The notes under the pieces are model-generated. The model was not told where the DNA came from, searched no databases, and worked only from the letters and a program-made list of their open reading frames with translations. Positions 1 to 10,800 of a DNA stretch of 64,000 nt are shown piece by piece (position 1 is the stretch's first letter; each line of letters opens with the position of its first letter). The DNA is from Chaetoderma sp. LZ-2023a (lineage: Eukaryota > Mollusca > Caudofoveata > Chaetodermatida > Chaetodermatidae), in the NCBI GenBank assembly GCA_034401795.1, contig CM067370.1:66461188-66525187 (forward strand), in the 5' to 3' direction. The position numbers and the translations under genes are program-made.

Positions 1-22
1 CTGAATGTTCCCGTACCTGTTT

Positions 23-140
23 GATAACCAACTCCTGTTAGCGCATAAGATTACACAGCGCCTCCAATCACAAAAGAGCCAGATAACCAACTCCCGTTAG
101 CGCATAAGATCACACAGCACCTCCAAACGCAAAAGAGCCA
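23..140. repeat. Tandem duplication, 59-bp unit, two copies
   Basis: Two adjacent 59-bp units (23-81 and 82-140) begin with GATAACCAACTC and end with AAAAGAGCCA, differing at a few positions. They lie just outside the left end of the first DIRS element, so within intron 10 of the host gene. No function is suggested; it may be part of an older repeat. Confidence 0.85.
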
Positions 141-185
141 TTACAATCTGTTTCTATCACGCGAATTCGATGTTTTCAAGGAGAC

Positions 186-548
186 TCAAAAAAGCATCCG
201 CTTTTGTTTCTACGAGAATTCTTAATACTTACCAGATGTACTATTATGATAATGTCTATTATCTAGTCTAGCTCAAAATAAACAATTAAAACTCCGCACT
301 CTCCTGGTCCTGCCCCTACTGTGTCCGGGAATACCATAGCCGCAGGTACCGAGTCAATTCCCAATCACAGTCAGATTCGTCTTATGTTTGCCTTGGCAAA
401 CTGCGAAAGCAGCTCAGCCTCACCTCAGCGGGGCGGCTGAGGCAGGGCCATAGTACATCTGGTAAGTATTAAGAATTCTCGTAGAAACAAAAGCGGATGC
501 TTTTTTGATTCTACTTCGAATAATACTTACCAGATGTACTATTATGAT
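186..548 (-). repeat. DIRS copy A, 3' terminal repeat and internal complementary region
   Basis: Bases 186-244 are the exact reverse complement of 450-508 (59 bp). Bases about 239-386 are the reverse complement of the opposite terminus near 6597-6745. Bases 509-548 match the outermost right end in inverted form. The block near 508/509 therefore fuses copies of both outer ends, as the internal complementary region of DIRS-1 elements does. In this family that region is thought to template completion of the circular DNA. Confidence 0.85.
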
Positions 549-952
549 AAACTCCGGATTTCGACAGCCAGAAAATGCCGGTGGGAGGAGGTGAGGCTCG
601 AACCAGCACTCAACTACCATCCAACAGAGAAGGTTGTGAAGAGACTAGAACCCTGGCATACGCTTGGGTTCTGCTATCTGACTCATAGAGTGCTAAACTT
701 CCATGGTCTAGACCGCGCTCCCCCCCCTCTTTTGTCCGCACAAAATTCAGAGGGCTGTCACTGGGGATGCAACACCCACCAGACCCGTGTCAGCCCCAAG
801 TCTCAGCTAGGGCAGTCCAGTAGAGTGCAAAGAAGCTACTACAACTTCTAAGCTCAGCCCAATCCACGGTCGTACTCAGTCATGTGCATAGCGTTTGTCC
901 AGTGTAGGCGGAAGACTTTAGTGATGTGTGCGAAGTAGTGGTCGGACGTGGC

Positions 953-2100
953 TTAGTTTAGGTTTGACAGATTGGCGACGGCTACCGGATTAAGTGAGCT
1001 GGAGATGTCGCGAAGGTAGAAATCAGTGAATGACGACTCGGCATGCCATTGTGCTACAGACATCACCTCCTCTAATGAGACAACCTTATAAAGGGCCGAT
1101 GATGCTGCTAGTGCTCGGACCTGATGGGCATTCGCATGATCAATTTGCTTTCCTGTAGCTATTTTGTGTGACATCTTAATAGCGTCAACTATCCAACGAG
1201 AAATAGTATCTTTCGAGGCACATAAATGGGGAGCTTTGAGACATAACCACAGAGATTTTGGGTCGTCCCTCCACTCATTAGTACGTTTCTTATACATTTT
1301 AAGACATCTGACAGGATACCAAACAGAAGAGTTTGGGTCATGTCTAGTTAAACTTGGCAAATTGATCGGCTGTCCTGGATATTTAAGTGACTGATTATTT
1401 GCCAGGAAACAAAGACGTGGAAGTAATCGTAAACCTTCACCCGTGACGGCAAAACGGTCTTGTTCGGCAGAAAGCGCATGAATTTCGCTTCTCCTTCTCG
1501 CCGACGCTGCTGCAACCAAGAAAACTGATTTAATAGTTAACAGTTTAATATCAATAGATCTAATCGGTTCAAAAGGAGCTTGTCCTAAAACCTGTAGAAC
1601 AAGATATAGATTCCATGATGGGATAGGAATTGGCTGCCTAGGTCGCAGATTGCTCATTCCTTTGATAACTTCATTCAAGGTGTCATTCTCCACTCCCTCA
1701 ATGGTGAGACTAGGAATGACCGAAGCTAATGCAGACTTATATGCTGCTAGGGTAGAAGGTACAAGTTTGTCAACTTCGTATAAATGACAAATAAAATCTG
1801 CTACGTGTTGAACAGATGCAGAAAAGGGATCAATATCTCTTCTCTCACACCACTGTGCAAATTTGTTGATTCTATAATTATATGTCTTTGTGGTTGAAAC
1901 TCTTCTGGCTGAAGCAACAAACTTCGCTGCTTGCTCAGAAAAGCCACCCTCAATTGCACGCTGCTTGACAACATCCATGCAGTCAATTTGAACATTTCTG
2001 GTCTGTCGTGAAGGTACAGACCCTTGTTCTGAGAGATTGCATCTCTTGTGTCTGGAAGAGGGATTGGACTGCAGACCAGAAGGTCCAGCAGATCCGTAAA
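953..2100 (-). CDS. DIRS copy A tyrosine recombinase
   Basis: The recombinase lies in a frame overlapping the end of the polymerase frame, as is usual in DIRS elements. The frame stays open upstream to 3892, but that part overlaps the reverse transcriptase in another register and is probably not protein. The N-terminal core-binding part contains TYNYRINKFAQWC and YKSALASVIPSL. The catalytic part holds the first arginine box [10 protein letters not shown], the HQVRALAAS box (H-x-x-R) and a C-terminal WH-x-SSFTDFYLRD with the candidate nucleophile tyrosine. This enzyme is expected to integrate a circular DNA without making a target duplication. The exact start is not decided by the sequence. 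Confidence 0.8.
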
Positions 2101-5100
2101 CCATGATCGGCCTGGCCAATAAGGGGCGATCAGTAGTACTTGGCACATCCCCTCTCTTATCTTTGCCAGAACTTTCGGGATGAGAATTGTTGGAGGATAC
2201 GCATACGCGTATATTCCCTTCCAACTTATCACCAGTGCGTCTACTGCTAGAGCTAACGGGTCCGGGATCGGTGACACGTAAGTGACCATCTTTGCGTTTT
2301 GATTCATCGCAAATAGGTCGACATTTGGCTTGCCCCATTGTTTGAATAGAACCTCCGCTACCACTTGGTTGAGATGCCATTCCGTCGGACGACAAACCGT
2401 CCTTCGACTGAGAGCATCCGCTAAGATGTTCAATCTTCCTGGAATGTGTGCTGCCCGAAGAATAATATTCCTCTCTTGGCACCACAGCAGAAGGTTCCAA
2501 ACCATCATACACAACTCCGGTGATCTCATCCCGCCTTGGCGGTTTAAATAAGACACCACTGTTGAGTTGTCTGTCCTTACTAGGACAATCTTGTCTTGAA
2601 TTAGACTCTCGAACTTCTGCAGTGCAAATACCACCGCTAATAGCTCGAGCACATTGATATGTTTCTGCGCATTGGTCCGATCCCATTCCCCTGACACTGA
2701 CTGATTGTCCAATACCGCTCCCCAACCTGTCAATGATGCATCCGTGAATATGGACATCTGAGGTTGAGGAGGTTGTAGAGGAACACCTCGCAGGAGATTC
2801 TGTTCCGATAACCACCACTGAAGGTGGAATATCAATGGTTCTTTTACTGGTATTCTCAGAGATAACGGATCTGTTCTCTGTGACCAGAACGACATCAAAT
2901 ACATCTGAATCGGCCTGCGCCTGAGTGCCGCATATGGCACCACCTTCTCCAGAGATACTAGCAAACCCAGTATTCTGAGAAATTGACGCGCCGTCAGATA
3001 GGCTCCTAGAGAAACCGACTCCAACACTGCAATCAGGCTTCTGACTCTGCTCTCCGCCGGAAAAGCTACGCCGTCCCTGAGATTGAAAAAAATTCCCAGA
3101 TAAACAAACTCCTGGGATGGAGTCAGTTCTGATTTCTCTAGATTCACAATCCATCCTAGCTTCTTTAACAAGTCTAGGACTACTTTCAGATTGCTGCGCA
3201 GAATGACTGGATTCCCTGCCTTTAGCAGCCAGTCGTCTATGTAAGTGTGAACAGCTATGTTTCTCCTGCGAAGTAAAGAAGTCATGGCGAGAACCACCTT
3301 GGTGAAGACCCTCGGAGCCGTGGTCAGGCCGATGGGAAGAGCATTGAATTCCCAAACATTGTCTTGGAATGCAAATCGCAGGTACTTCTGAAAGGGAATT
3401 GACATTGGAATATGAAAATAAGCATCCTTCAGATCTATCGACACTGCCCACATGCCTTTCCTCAGCCCTGTCATTACCGCTGCTACCGTCTCCATCTGAA
3501 ATCTGGGAGAAAGAATAAATTTGTTCAACGGTTTGAGATTGAGAATTGGTCTCCACCCCCCGGTACGCTTCGGAACTAGGAACATGATCGAATAGAGGCC
3601 CAGTGACGACTGATCGGTGACTAGGTGAATCGCCTTCTTCTGACGAAGCGATTCTATTTCTGACTGAATGGCGACTAGACGGTCTAATTCCCTTGGAATA
3701 GGAGTCCATATTGGAGTCGATGTTAACGGAACTAACGATTGATGGATGAGCCAGTCCGGATCGTAGCCGTTTCTGATCCACTGACAGACTAAACAGTCGC
3801 GCACGACCTGTTCCCATTGGTTTAGGAATAGCTGAAGTCTGCCTCCGACGGACGGAATCTGCACACAGTTGTCGGTCGAGATTAGCCGACAAGACGCTAA
3901 ATCGCTTGGGTGAAGATTCTCGACTCCATTTGTTTCCAAAGCCGCCGGTATTGGTTCCGCCGGAAACCCGTCAGGAACGAGCCCCACGGCCGCCCCGCGG
4001 CTTCTTGTGGTATGATGGTCCGGAACCGCCGCCACGACTATCCTTAGGTAGCCGCCTCGGCCCGAACCGCCACCCTTCCTGTCGTCCTCATACGGCCTCT
4101 TACTAGAGGGCTTGTATGCGGACGAACGGCCAGGCCCTTGTGCTCCGGATGGCCTATGGGCATCATGGGCAGAAGGACGGAAGGGCGATCTAGGACGCTG
4201 TCTCTGCTGCTCCTGCCTATGCTGACGGTAGGACTGTTGCGGCTGAGTCCTCTTGGTCGACTTCCACGACTTGCCGACCACTTCTTGCTCCGCCACCATT
4301 GACGCAACCTTAGAGAGCGCTTGTCGTGCCGAGCCGCCGAACAAGCCTGGACCTATGAAAGGCGCAGAAGATAACGCAGCCCTCATCTCTGGTCCTGGTT
4401 CCACACAATCGAGAACCATTCTCCGTCGCTCTGCCAAAGTTCTCGTGATTACCCTGGCCAGGCAATCCTGAGACAGGCGCATGGTGTCCCGAACAACTCC
4501 GGGAGCAGCCTCTGGCACCTGTCCGCCTTCCGCCGTGCAGTCCAGCATACCCTGCAAGACGGTACACCCGTGCGACAGCGCAGCCATGGCTGCCCTAGCC
4601 GCATCCTCAATGAGCGTGAGCTCATTGAACGGGTCTTTGTTGGTCTGAGAAACCAAAGGACGTGACTGCCCCTTGGCCTTCCCAGCCAACGGCCTATTCA
4701 GCGCCTCACGTTCCGCAACGGAAAGCCGTGGAACCCTGGCGTACTGATGATAAGCCTGCTCCGGAAAACGGACCCTACTCCTTATCCCCTTCGGGGCCTT
4801 GGGCAACGCATAGTCTGGCTGAACCAGACGGTATGCCGCAACTTCCAACATGTCAGAAGTCTGCGTGTCCAACGGGAGTGTAGGCATGGCAGAAGAGCCA
4901 CTGGACAGAGCGCTAGCCGCACGCTCTGACATCCGTTCCATCGCCGGATCGCGCTGAGATCCTAGATCAGATGCCAACCCGAGACGATTGGTCATCCATC
5001 CAAGAACCTGCACCCATTCAGCTTCGGTGCAGAAAGCGGAATCGTCCATCAAAGAACTCCCGTTTTCATCCTCCCTCTCTCCCTTAGATGAGAGGGCCAC

Positions 5101-6009
5101 CGACGATCCTTGCTGAACGCTACGATATACGTCTCTGCCAGGACAGAGCGCATCCATAGCGCGACTACCAGCGGCACCAGTATCCAACGAATCGCCAGAT
5201 ACGGATTCCCCGCAGTCCATCGGCTCCAACACGGGATCCGGGACTACGACCGCCTCAATTACGGCTGGCACTGTCACTCCGATAGGAGCCGCACCTAACG
5301 CCGCCGGGATAGCAGCAGGAACCGCAAACCACGGCTCCGCCGGCATATCCGGTTGCACAAATCGCGGATGAAAAATGCCCGACGGAACGTCGACATCACC
5401 ATCCGCCTGGCAAACCCGTAAAAATCCCGAGGGCGACCCCTGGGACGTACTAGGCATCGCCGTCATTGAAAGATCCGGCATGCCGGAATCTTCCATCAGC
5501 AGCAAATCTTCCTCCTCTACCGACGGCTCTTGAGCCGAGGACAGAGAAAGGGCAGGTGCATGACCCTCAGCAAAACTAGCCGGACCACCTAATGGTTGTC
5601 CTGCACCAGCTTGCCTCACCGGGACCGTGGACTGCAACGAGTCAAACATAGCCTTGAACTGGGCCGCCCATACGCCCAGTGCTGAATCCATTCTCTCATT
5701 CAGCCGACCTTCCAGCCCCACCAACGAAGCCTGCTGCAGCTTCACTGCCTTGTCCTTCTCGATACGCTCCAGCCTCGCCCGTCGATCCTTGTCAAACTCC
5801 GCCACCAATGCCGACGACCACTTGACGCACACATCACAAGGGCTCCCGACCTTACATTTAGCGCACGCCACACAGTGATGACCCAGATACTTCCGTTTCA
5901 TGAACCTGTTGCACTTCTGGCACAACGTGTCCGGGTTCTTCGGTTTCTGCGAACACAGAGAAGAATTAAAACGCTGCACATGACAACCGATGACGAGCAA
6001 TACGCACAA
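1801..6009 (-). CDS. DIRS copy A Gag-like / reverse transcriptase / RNase H polyprotein
   Basis: One open frame of 1402 codons. The first 80 residues hold clustered CxxC pairs (LCQKC, CVACAKC, CDVC) followed by a charged helix, as in DIRS Gag proteins. A proline- and serine-rich linker of several hundred residues follows. The reverse transcriptase is centred on [22 protein letters not shown] and the catalytic YIDDWLL. RNase H follows with FTDASLTGWGA, the LLAVVFAL glutamate-side helix and VRTDNSTVV. After LADALSRR comes the conserved DIRS tail with [14 protein letters not shown] and YAYPP, sometimes annotated as a methyltransferase-like region. It belongs to a retroelement fossil; the host role is nil as far as the sequence shows. 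Confidence 0.85.
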   Translation of the reverse strand: MCVLLVIGCHVQRFNSSLCSQKPKNPDTLCQKCNRFMKRKYLGHHCVACAKCKVGSPCDVCVKWSSALVAEFDKDRRARLERIEKDKAVKLQQASLVGLEGRLNERMDSALGVWAAQFKAMFDSLQSTVPVRQAGAGQPLGGPASFAEGHAPALSLSSAQEPSVEEEDLLLMEDSGMPDLSMTAMPSTSQGSPSGFLRVCQADGDVDVPSGIFHPRFVQPDMPAEPWFAVPAAIPAALGAAPIGVTVPAVIEAVVVPDPVLEPMDCGESVSGDSLDTGAAGSRAMDALCPGRDVYRSVQQGSSVALSSKGEREDENGSSLMDDSAFCTEAEWVQVLGWMTNRLGLASDLGSQRDPAMERMSERAASALSSGSSAMPTLPLDTQTSDMLEVAAYRLVQPDYALPKAPKGIRSRVRFPEQAYHQYARVPRLSVAEREALNRPLAGKAKGQSRPLVSQTNKDPFNELTLIEDAARAAMAALSHGCTVLQGMLDCTAEGGQVPEAAPGVVRDTMRLSQDCLARVITRTLAERRRMVLDCVEPGPEMRAALSSAPFIGPGLFGGSARQALSKVASMVAEQEVVGKSWKSTKRTQPQQSYRQHRQEQQRQRPRSPFRPSAHDAHRPSGAQGPGRSSAYKPSSKRPYEDDRKGGGSGRGGYLRIVVAAVPDHHTTRSRGAAVGLVPDGFPAEPIPAALETNGVENLHPSDLASCRLISTDNCVQIPSVGGRLQLFLNQWEQVVRDCLVCQWIRNGYDPDWLIHQSLVPLTSTPIWTPIPRELDRLVAIQSEIESLRQKKAIHLVTDQSSLGLYSIMFLVPKRTGGWRPILNLKPLNKFILSPRFQMETVAAVMTGLRKGMWAVSIDLKDAYFHIPMSIPFQKYLRFAFQDNVWEFNALPIGLTTAPRVFTKVVLAMTSLLRRRNIAVHTYIDDWLLKAGNPVILRSNLKVVLDLLKKLGWIVNLEKSELTPSQEFVYLGIFFNLRDGVAFPAESRVRSLIAVLESVSLGAYLTARQFLRILGLLVSLEKVVPYAALRRRPIQMYLMSFWSQRTDPLSLRIPVKEPLIFHLQWWLSEQNLLRGVPLQPPQPQMSIFTDASLTGWGAVLDNQSVSGEWDRTNAQKHINVLELLAVVFALQKFESLIQDKIVLVRTDNSTVVSYLNRQGGMRSPELCMMVWNLLLWCQERNIILRAAHIPGRLNILADALSRRTVCRPTEWHLNQVVAEVLFKQWGKPNVDLFAMNQNAKMVTYVSPIPDPLALAVDALVISWKGIYAYAYPPTILIPKVLAKIREGMCQVLLIAPYWPGRSWFTDLLDLLVCSPIPLPDTRDAISQNKGLYLHDRPEMFKLTAWMLSSSVQLRVAFLSKQRSLLLQPEEFQPQRHIIIESTNLHSGVREEILIPFLHLFNT

Positions 6010-6596
6010 TAGACTTGCTAGTTAAGATTTCTTAAACACATTAACTTTCTCTCAATTTAATGATAACAAGTCTTAGGCAGGAAATATTTGAAACTTTTTT
6101 GAGTGAAAATTATTTTAAAAACACAACTCAGCCTTTAACTAACGTTAAATAACCAAGAATAACTCGCCAATCACTACAAACACCCTCGACAATGAAGCGA
6201 GAGCTAAAATCGGCGACAACAGAGTGCCTGGATACACCAAGCCAAGAACGACATAATTCATGGGCGCCGCCATCTTGGCTAAGGGCGCATCCATCTTAGA
6301 GGAACCGAGTCGCAAGAGAAAATTAACCGAGTACCCGAATTAAAACTAAAAGTCAACGGGTACAGAAGCGACTCCAACAATGGCTATCATAAAACAATGT
6401 GCCAATTTAAGGAAATTTCAAACAGTCATTATGGCACGAATGTATAAATTCTAGATTGATACAACCTGCCCCTGTGATGATTTCCCCAGTTCCTCCATGA
6501 ATCCAACGATGGTTTTCCGAAAAAACACGCTAAAACTGCTTATTCAATTAATAAGAGAGCACTAAATACACGCGACTTTCAACAAGCGCAAAATAG

Positions 6597-6766
6597 ACGA
6601 ATCTGACTGTGATTGGGAATTGACTCGGTACCTGCGGCTATGGTATTCCCGGACACAGTAGGGGCAGGACCAGGAGAGTGCGGAGTTTTAATTGTTTATT
6701 TTGAGCTAGACTAGATAATAGACATTATCATAATAGTACATCTGGTAAGTATTATTCGAAGTAGAA
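6597..6766 (-). repeat. DIRS copy A, 5' inverted terminal repeat
   Basis: This is the near-perfect reverse complement of about 239-386, continuing outward into a segment found inverted at 509-548. It is the upstream end of the minus-strand element and probably carries its promoter, as in other DIRS elements. That role is family knowledge, not visible motif evidence. Confidence 0.85.
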
Positions 6767-7442
6767 ATTTTATGCCAAAATTAGATTGATTTTGATGTAA
6801 TAAACAATCTTTATTGAAGATACACGATATTTAGGCGGTCCTATTTAATAATTTCTCTAACATCATGATAATTTTTAGTCATGCATTAAACATGACGCGG
6901 AGTGATGGTTATTTTTGATACCAATTTTCGATTTTTTAAAGGTATGTTTTTTCTAAATTTAACGGCGTCTTATACTTGAATACAAGAGTTTTTTGGGCTG
7001 ATTTTGGTCAAATTTGGGACAGCGTCCTATATTCGAGGGCGGTCTTTAGTCGAGAAATTACGGTACTCAGATTTGTCACTATGTGAACCACAAAGGTGGG
7101 TGACTTTTCCATAACCCTAGTCAGAGAGAATGATTCTTGTCCTGAGATAATCTCGGATCTCTCAGAGCCAAACTGAACTAGCAAATTTGCTGAAAGGTAA
7201 AAATAGGAATAGAGTACAATGAGATAGCCGAACAGGATAGACAATTCCTTGTAACTATTCAGATCTTCCGTATATCTTTCAATAAAAGAATATTAGGCTA
7301 ACATGCAGCATCAGCACGGTAGATGACCTTGAAATTGAAACACACAAACTTACAACAATAAACGACGTTTATTATCTCTGTAATGTCAAGTATATTTAAA
7401 ATTATAAATGAAACATATGCAATATATTTAACTTTAATTACA

Positions 7443-7526
<84 letters not shown>

Positions 7527-7743
7527 CACTATCCAAATCATTAACCTTTAACCATCACAGACCAGAAAGGAGAAATTCTGTATGACATAAGGAATATTCT
7601 GTTGAAAATCTTGAGACTAATTTGACTGGAACTATAGCAGCAACAGGTTCCCGTCAAATTAGTTTCAAAATATTCAAAAGCTTTCCTGTTTAATTCGCTT
7701 GAAATTGAGATACTAGAGTTTCAAGGGTTAAACATACAGGTAC
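6767..7743 (-). other. UBE3B intron 10, right part, with repeat scraps
   Basis: The segment between DIRS copy A and coding exon 10 has no exon I can support. Bases about 6785-6850 resemble one end of the 0.9-kb repeat at 13597-14497 (shared ATATTTAGGCGGTCC and a TTAATAATTTC block). Bases about 6985-7065 end in ATTACGGTA and look like the terminus of a small DNA element whose other end I do not find. Confidence 0.5.
7446..7525. repeat. (AT)n microsatellite
   Basis: About 80 bp of uninterrupted AT dinucleotides within intron 10 of UBE3B. Confidence 0.97.
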
Positions 7744-7849
7744 CTCTGGAGCTGTTTCAGACACATGATACAATACAGCTGGCACTGATAGGATGTGCAG
7801 CAAAAACACGGACAGCAAATTATTAGAAAACTCTGCTGCGAGTAATGGC
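7744..7849 (-). CDS. UBE3B: UBE3B coding exon 10
   Basis: The exon completes an arginine codon begun in exon 9 and adds 35 codons ([15 protein letters not shown] to VSETAPE), ending in phase 0. Acceptor TTCTACAG and donor GAG|GTACCT flank it. It corresponds to the vertebrate segment with AAQFSDNL and HIMSVPAL. Confidence 0.88.
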
Positions 7850-10800
7850 CTGTAGAATAAACATACACATCTCAATAAGAAAGAACACAAGTGCGGGCCA
7901 CATGTCCATCAACATTTGTCTAAAAAGAAACAATAATTTACACAAATTTGGGGAATTCCAAGATGGTCACTTCTCAATCATACCCTATGACTACAACTAT
8001 ATAAGAATTGAAGGCTTGCCGAGTTGGAGTTCTTCAAGTTAAGTTTTTTTCATATTGACCGAGTTATTAAGGAGTAAAAATTGTTTAAATAGGCACAGTC
8101 TTGTTTAACAATGAACAATCACCATGGCATGTGTCTCTGTACTGATAGCTGTGAAAGTAAATCCCAGATATGCCTAAGAAACAAGAAATGTAGTGATGGA
8201 GCTGAACCATGAATATAAATGAACTATGAGTATGAATATATTAAGAAATACCTCATAGACATTGTTATGATGGCAGACAGTGAAGCGTGTTTGAACACGG
8301 GACGTGAACGAGCCAAGCCATGTGTCAACAGCAGCTGAAAAAACAATTACCTATTCAGTGGTAATGTCCAAACATTCTGGAGAATTTAAAGTACACTGAT
8401 TACTAAATACATGCATAGCTGCTGCTAAAATGCAAACATAAACGCCTTGTGTTAAAGATAACCTCTGTATATAGACCAACTGTCAAATGAAACACATGAT
8501 GGCAATGGCATTCAGTAAACCAAAAGATGGGATGTCTCCATCAGGCCATTAGATGTCTGCACATCAATTATTCAATAAACTCTAATAAGCTCAAAAACCT
8601 CTTGTATAAATGTAGCACGCTGTTTGTATGAGGAATTGTCCAGAATGATTCCTAAGTTAGATCTCAAAATCATATTTATAGCTGAGATCACATGCATGCT
8701 TGTGTAATAATCAAATTAATGTAACTGTTAATAGGATTAATTAACAATATGGCATGTACCTGCAGGACAGAGTAGAGGCCCTTGCTATTGAGGTGTCCCA
8801 TGACATTGTTACACAACTGGTTCATGCCAGCTTTCAGATGCTCACCTACAGATACATTAAGAAATAGCTCTGACCCTTTCAACCCTACAGAGCAAAAATC
8901 ACAAATTTTGCATGATGTACTTAAGAAGGCTATCTTGACTAATTTGACACTAATTTCACTACAGGTCATTGCTGCACAATGCAATGGTCTCCAGTCACAT
9001 ATTTTTAAACTATCACCTTTGACATGAATCCATGATCGTAAAGAGACACATTTCATTATGATATATACCAAGTTGTTGTCTTATCAATAACATTTAGTTA
9101 ATTTATTTTTAAGAAAATAAACAGAATCCAAGATTAATGCTGCTTTTGAGAAAAGTTACATGTATCTTTTTGTAGAAATCAGTGGCTGGAATACATAAAA
9201 AAACATTTCTTGATATTCTGCCTGTAGAAAAGCATAAGACAAGTAGGATACTTAAATGCATTATTCTGAAGTGCTGCGTGAGATTGTATAATGTATATAG
9301 TCCTAGTATGTTATGCATGTAAAACCTACCTTGTTTTCCTTTGACCAGTTTCCACGATGCTGCATTTGTAAATGTGACCAGCATATGTAAATAAACTGTA
9401 ATTGATTTCATGTCAGCTGGAGACTCAGGCTAGAAACAATCAGAATCAGCTGGTAAATGTGATATTGGCATGCTAATAAAAACTAATGTGTGCAGTCGAT
9501 GGTACGACATCACAAATCACCCCATGCTTTTGCCAACCTTGCCGTTAACTGGTGTTATATTGCAAACAATGGTCACATTTAGGCAATCGATTACTCGACT
9601 AATCAGCTTTGATACAAATTACCAAGCCATAACAACAAAAGAATGTCAATGACGAAAATTCCAACAGTGTCTAGAAAAGTCCCTTTGCAGGGCAAGAGAA
9701 GACTATTTTTGAAAATGTATCAATGGAATGCCTGGCGCAATTCTTAAGCCAGACATTCCAGTAATACATTTTCAAAAATAGATTTCTCTTGCTCTGCAAA
9801 TGGACATACATTCACTAAGCAAAATGTCATTTTTCAAGACCGATCGCATCAAAAAGTAATTGAAACTTAAATTTTGAAATATTTTATACAGTATATTCAC
9901 GATTATTAGATTATTTAATTTTTAATCATATAAATTCACGATTTAAAACATAATCGTGATTTTTTATTTAATCACGTAATCGTGTAAGCCTAGTCACATT
10001 TTAGCCCTCACTCTTGAGTTACTAGATTAGAGTATTGTGGTGTTTGATGCTGGTTTTTATTGGCACTGTTACCAATGTGTATGTTTGCCCTGCTCACACC
10101 ACCCCAACCTACCAACACTTCTTCCAATAGACCAATCTTCTCAAGACCACTGCAGGAGCCGTTTTGGGCCAGCTTGATTGTTAAAGGGTTAAGAGACCAA
10201 TTTTTACAAATCCATAAATAGTCCAAGCTGTAGCACATTTCTACTAGACTCATGCTAGCATGCTAAGTTTAGCCACAAGCTTTGAATACAATATATTTGT
10301 CTTACCTTGAGAGACTTCAGAAATGTACAGCACATCCACAGTACATCCTTTAACTGTTGTATCCAGGCCAGCACACGATCCTTCAGCAATGATACAGATA
10401 CATACCAGTCCTGACAAAAAAATAAGGCAGTCTTATGCGTGTAATATGTAATGATTACAATGTTTATTTATTACAAAGCTGACATTGCCTGACATGGACC
10501 TTTGGCTTATTGAAACATAAACAGCATGACAAAAGCGAAGGGCTGGTTTCAGCTGTAGGATGTTTCTACTCTACAGCCGCAGAATACAGTAATCATACAT
10601 ATACACCTCAAAGCATGGGATGATGCACCTTTGCTTGGGTGGACTGGCAGTTATAGTATGATAACTAAACCAAGCATTCTGTAAGTATTTACATGTCCCC
10701 TACATGTACCTGGTGATATAAATCTTTAGAAATTGAGTCAAAAAACCCATTAAAAATTGACAGAAGCAGCTGAAACTCGAACTTGATCTGTAACTTCTCA

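Larger units (their letters stand above)
186..6766 (-). mobile_element. DIRS-type tyrosine-recombinase retroelement, copy A, looks whole
   Basis: This 6.6-kb element reads on the minus strand. In order it holds an inverted terminal repeat, a Gag-like region with clustered cysteines, reverse transcriptase, RNase H, an overlapping tyrosine recombinase frame, an internal complementary region and the second inverted terminal repeat. That is the DIRS-1 group layout: inverted repeats instead of direct LTRs and a tyrosine recombinase instead of a DDE integrase. Circular DNA intermediates are known for the family. The long frames show no obvious break and the two terminal repeats are almost identical, so the copy is probably young. 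It sits in intron 10 of UBE3B in the gene's own orientation. The outer ends are inferred from where the terminal and internal repeats stop matching. Confidence 0.9.

Noticed and set aside
2101-3892. Upstream part of the DIRS copy A recombinase frame (serine/arginine-rich)
   Set aside because: It overlaps the reverse transcriptase in another register and shows no fold or motif; most likely a shadow frame. The same holds for 19501-21256 in copy B.
7008-7244. Minus-strand frame with NLLVQFGSERSEII after a good acceptor, as a further UBE3B exon
   Set aside because: The conserved segment expected between it and exon 10 is not found in 7260-7740, the match is only a few residues, and the far end runs into a transposon-like terminus.
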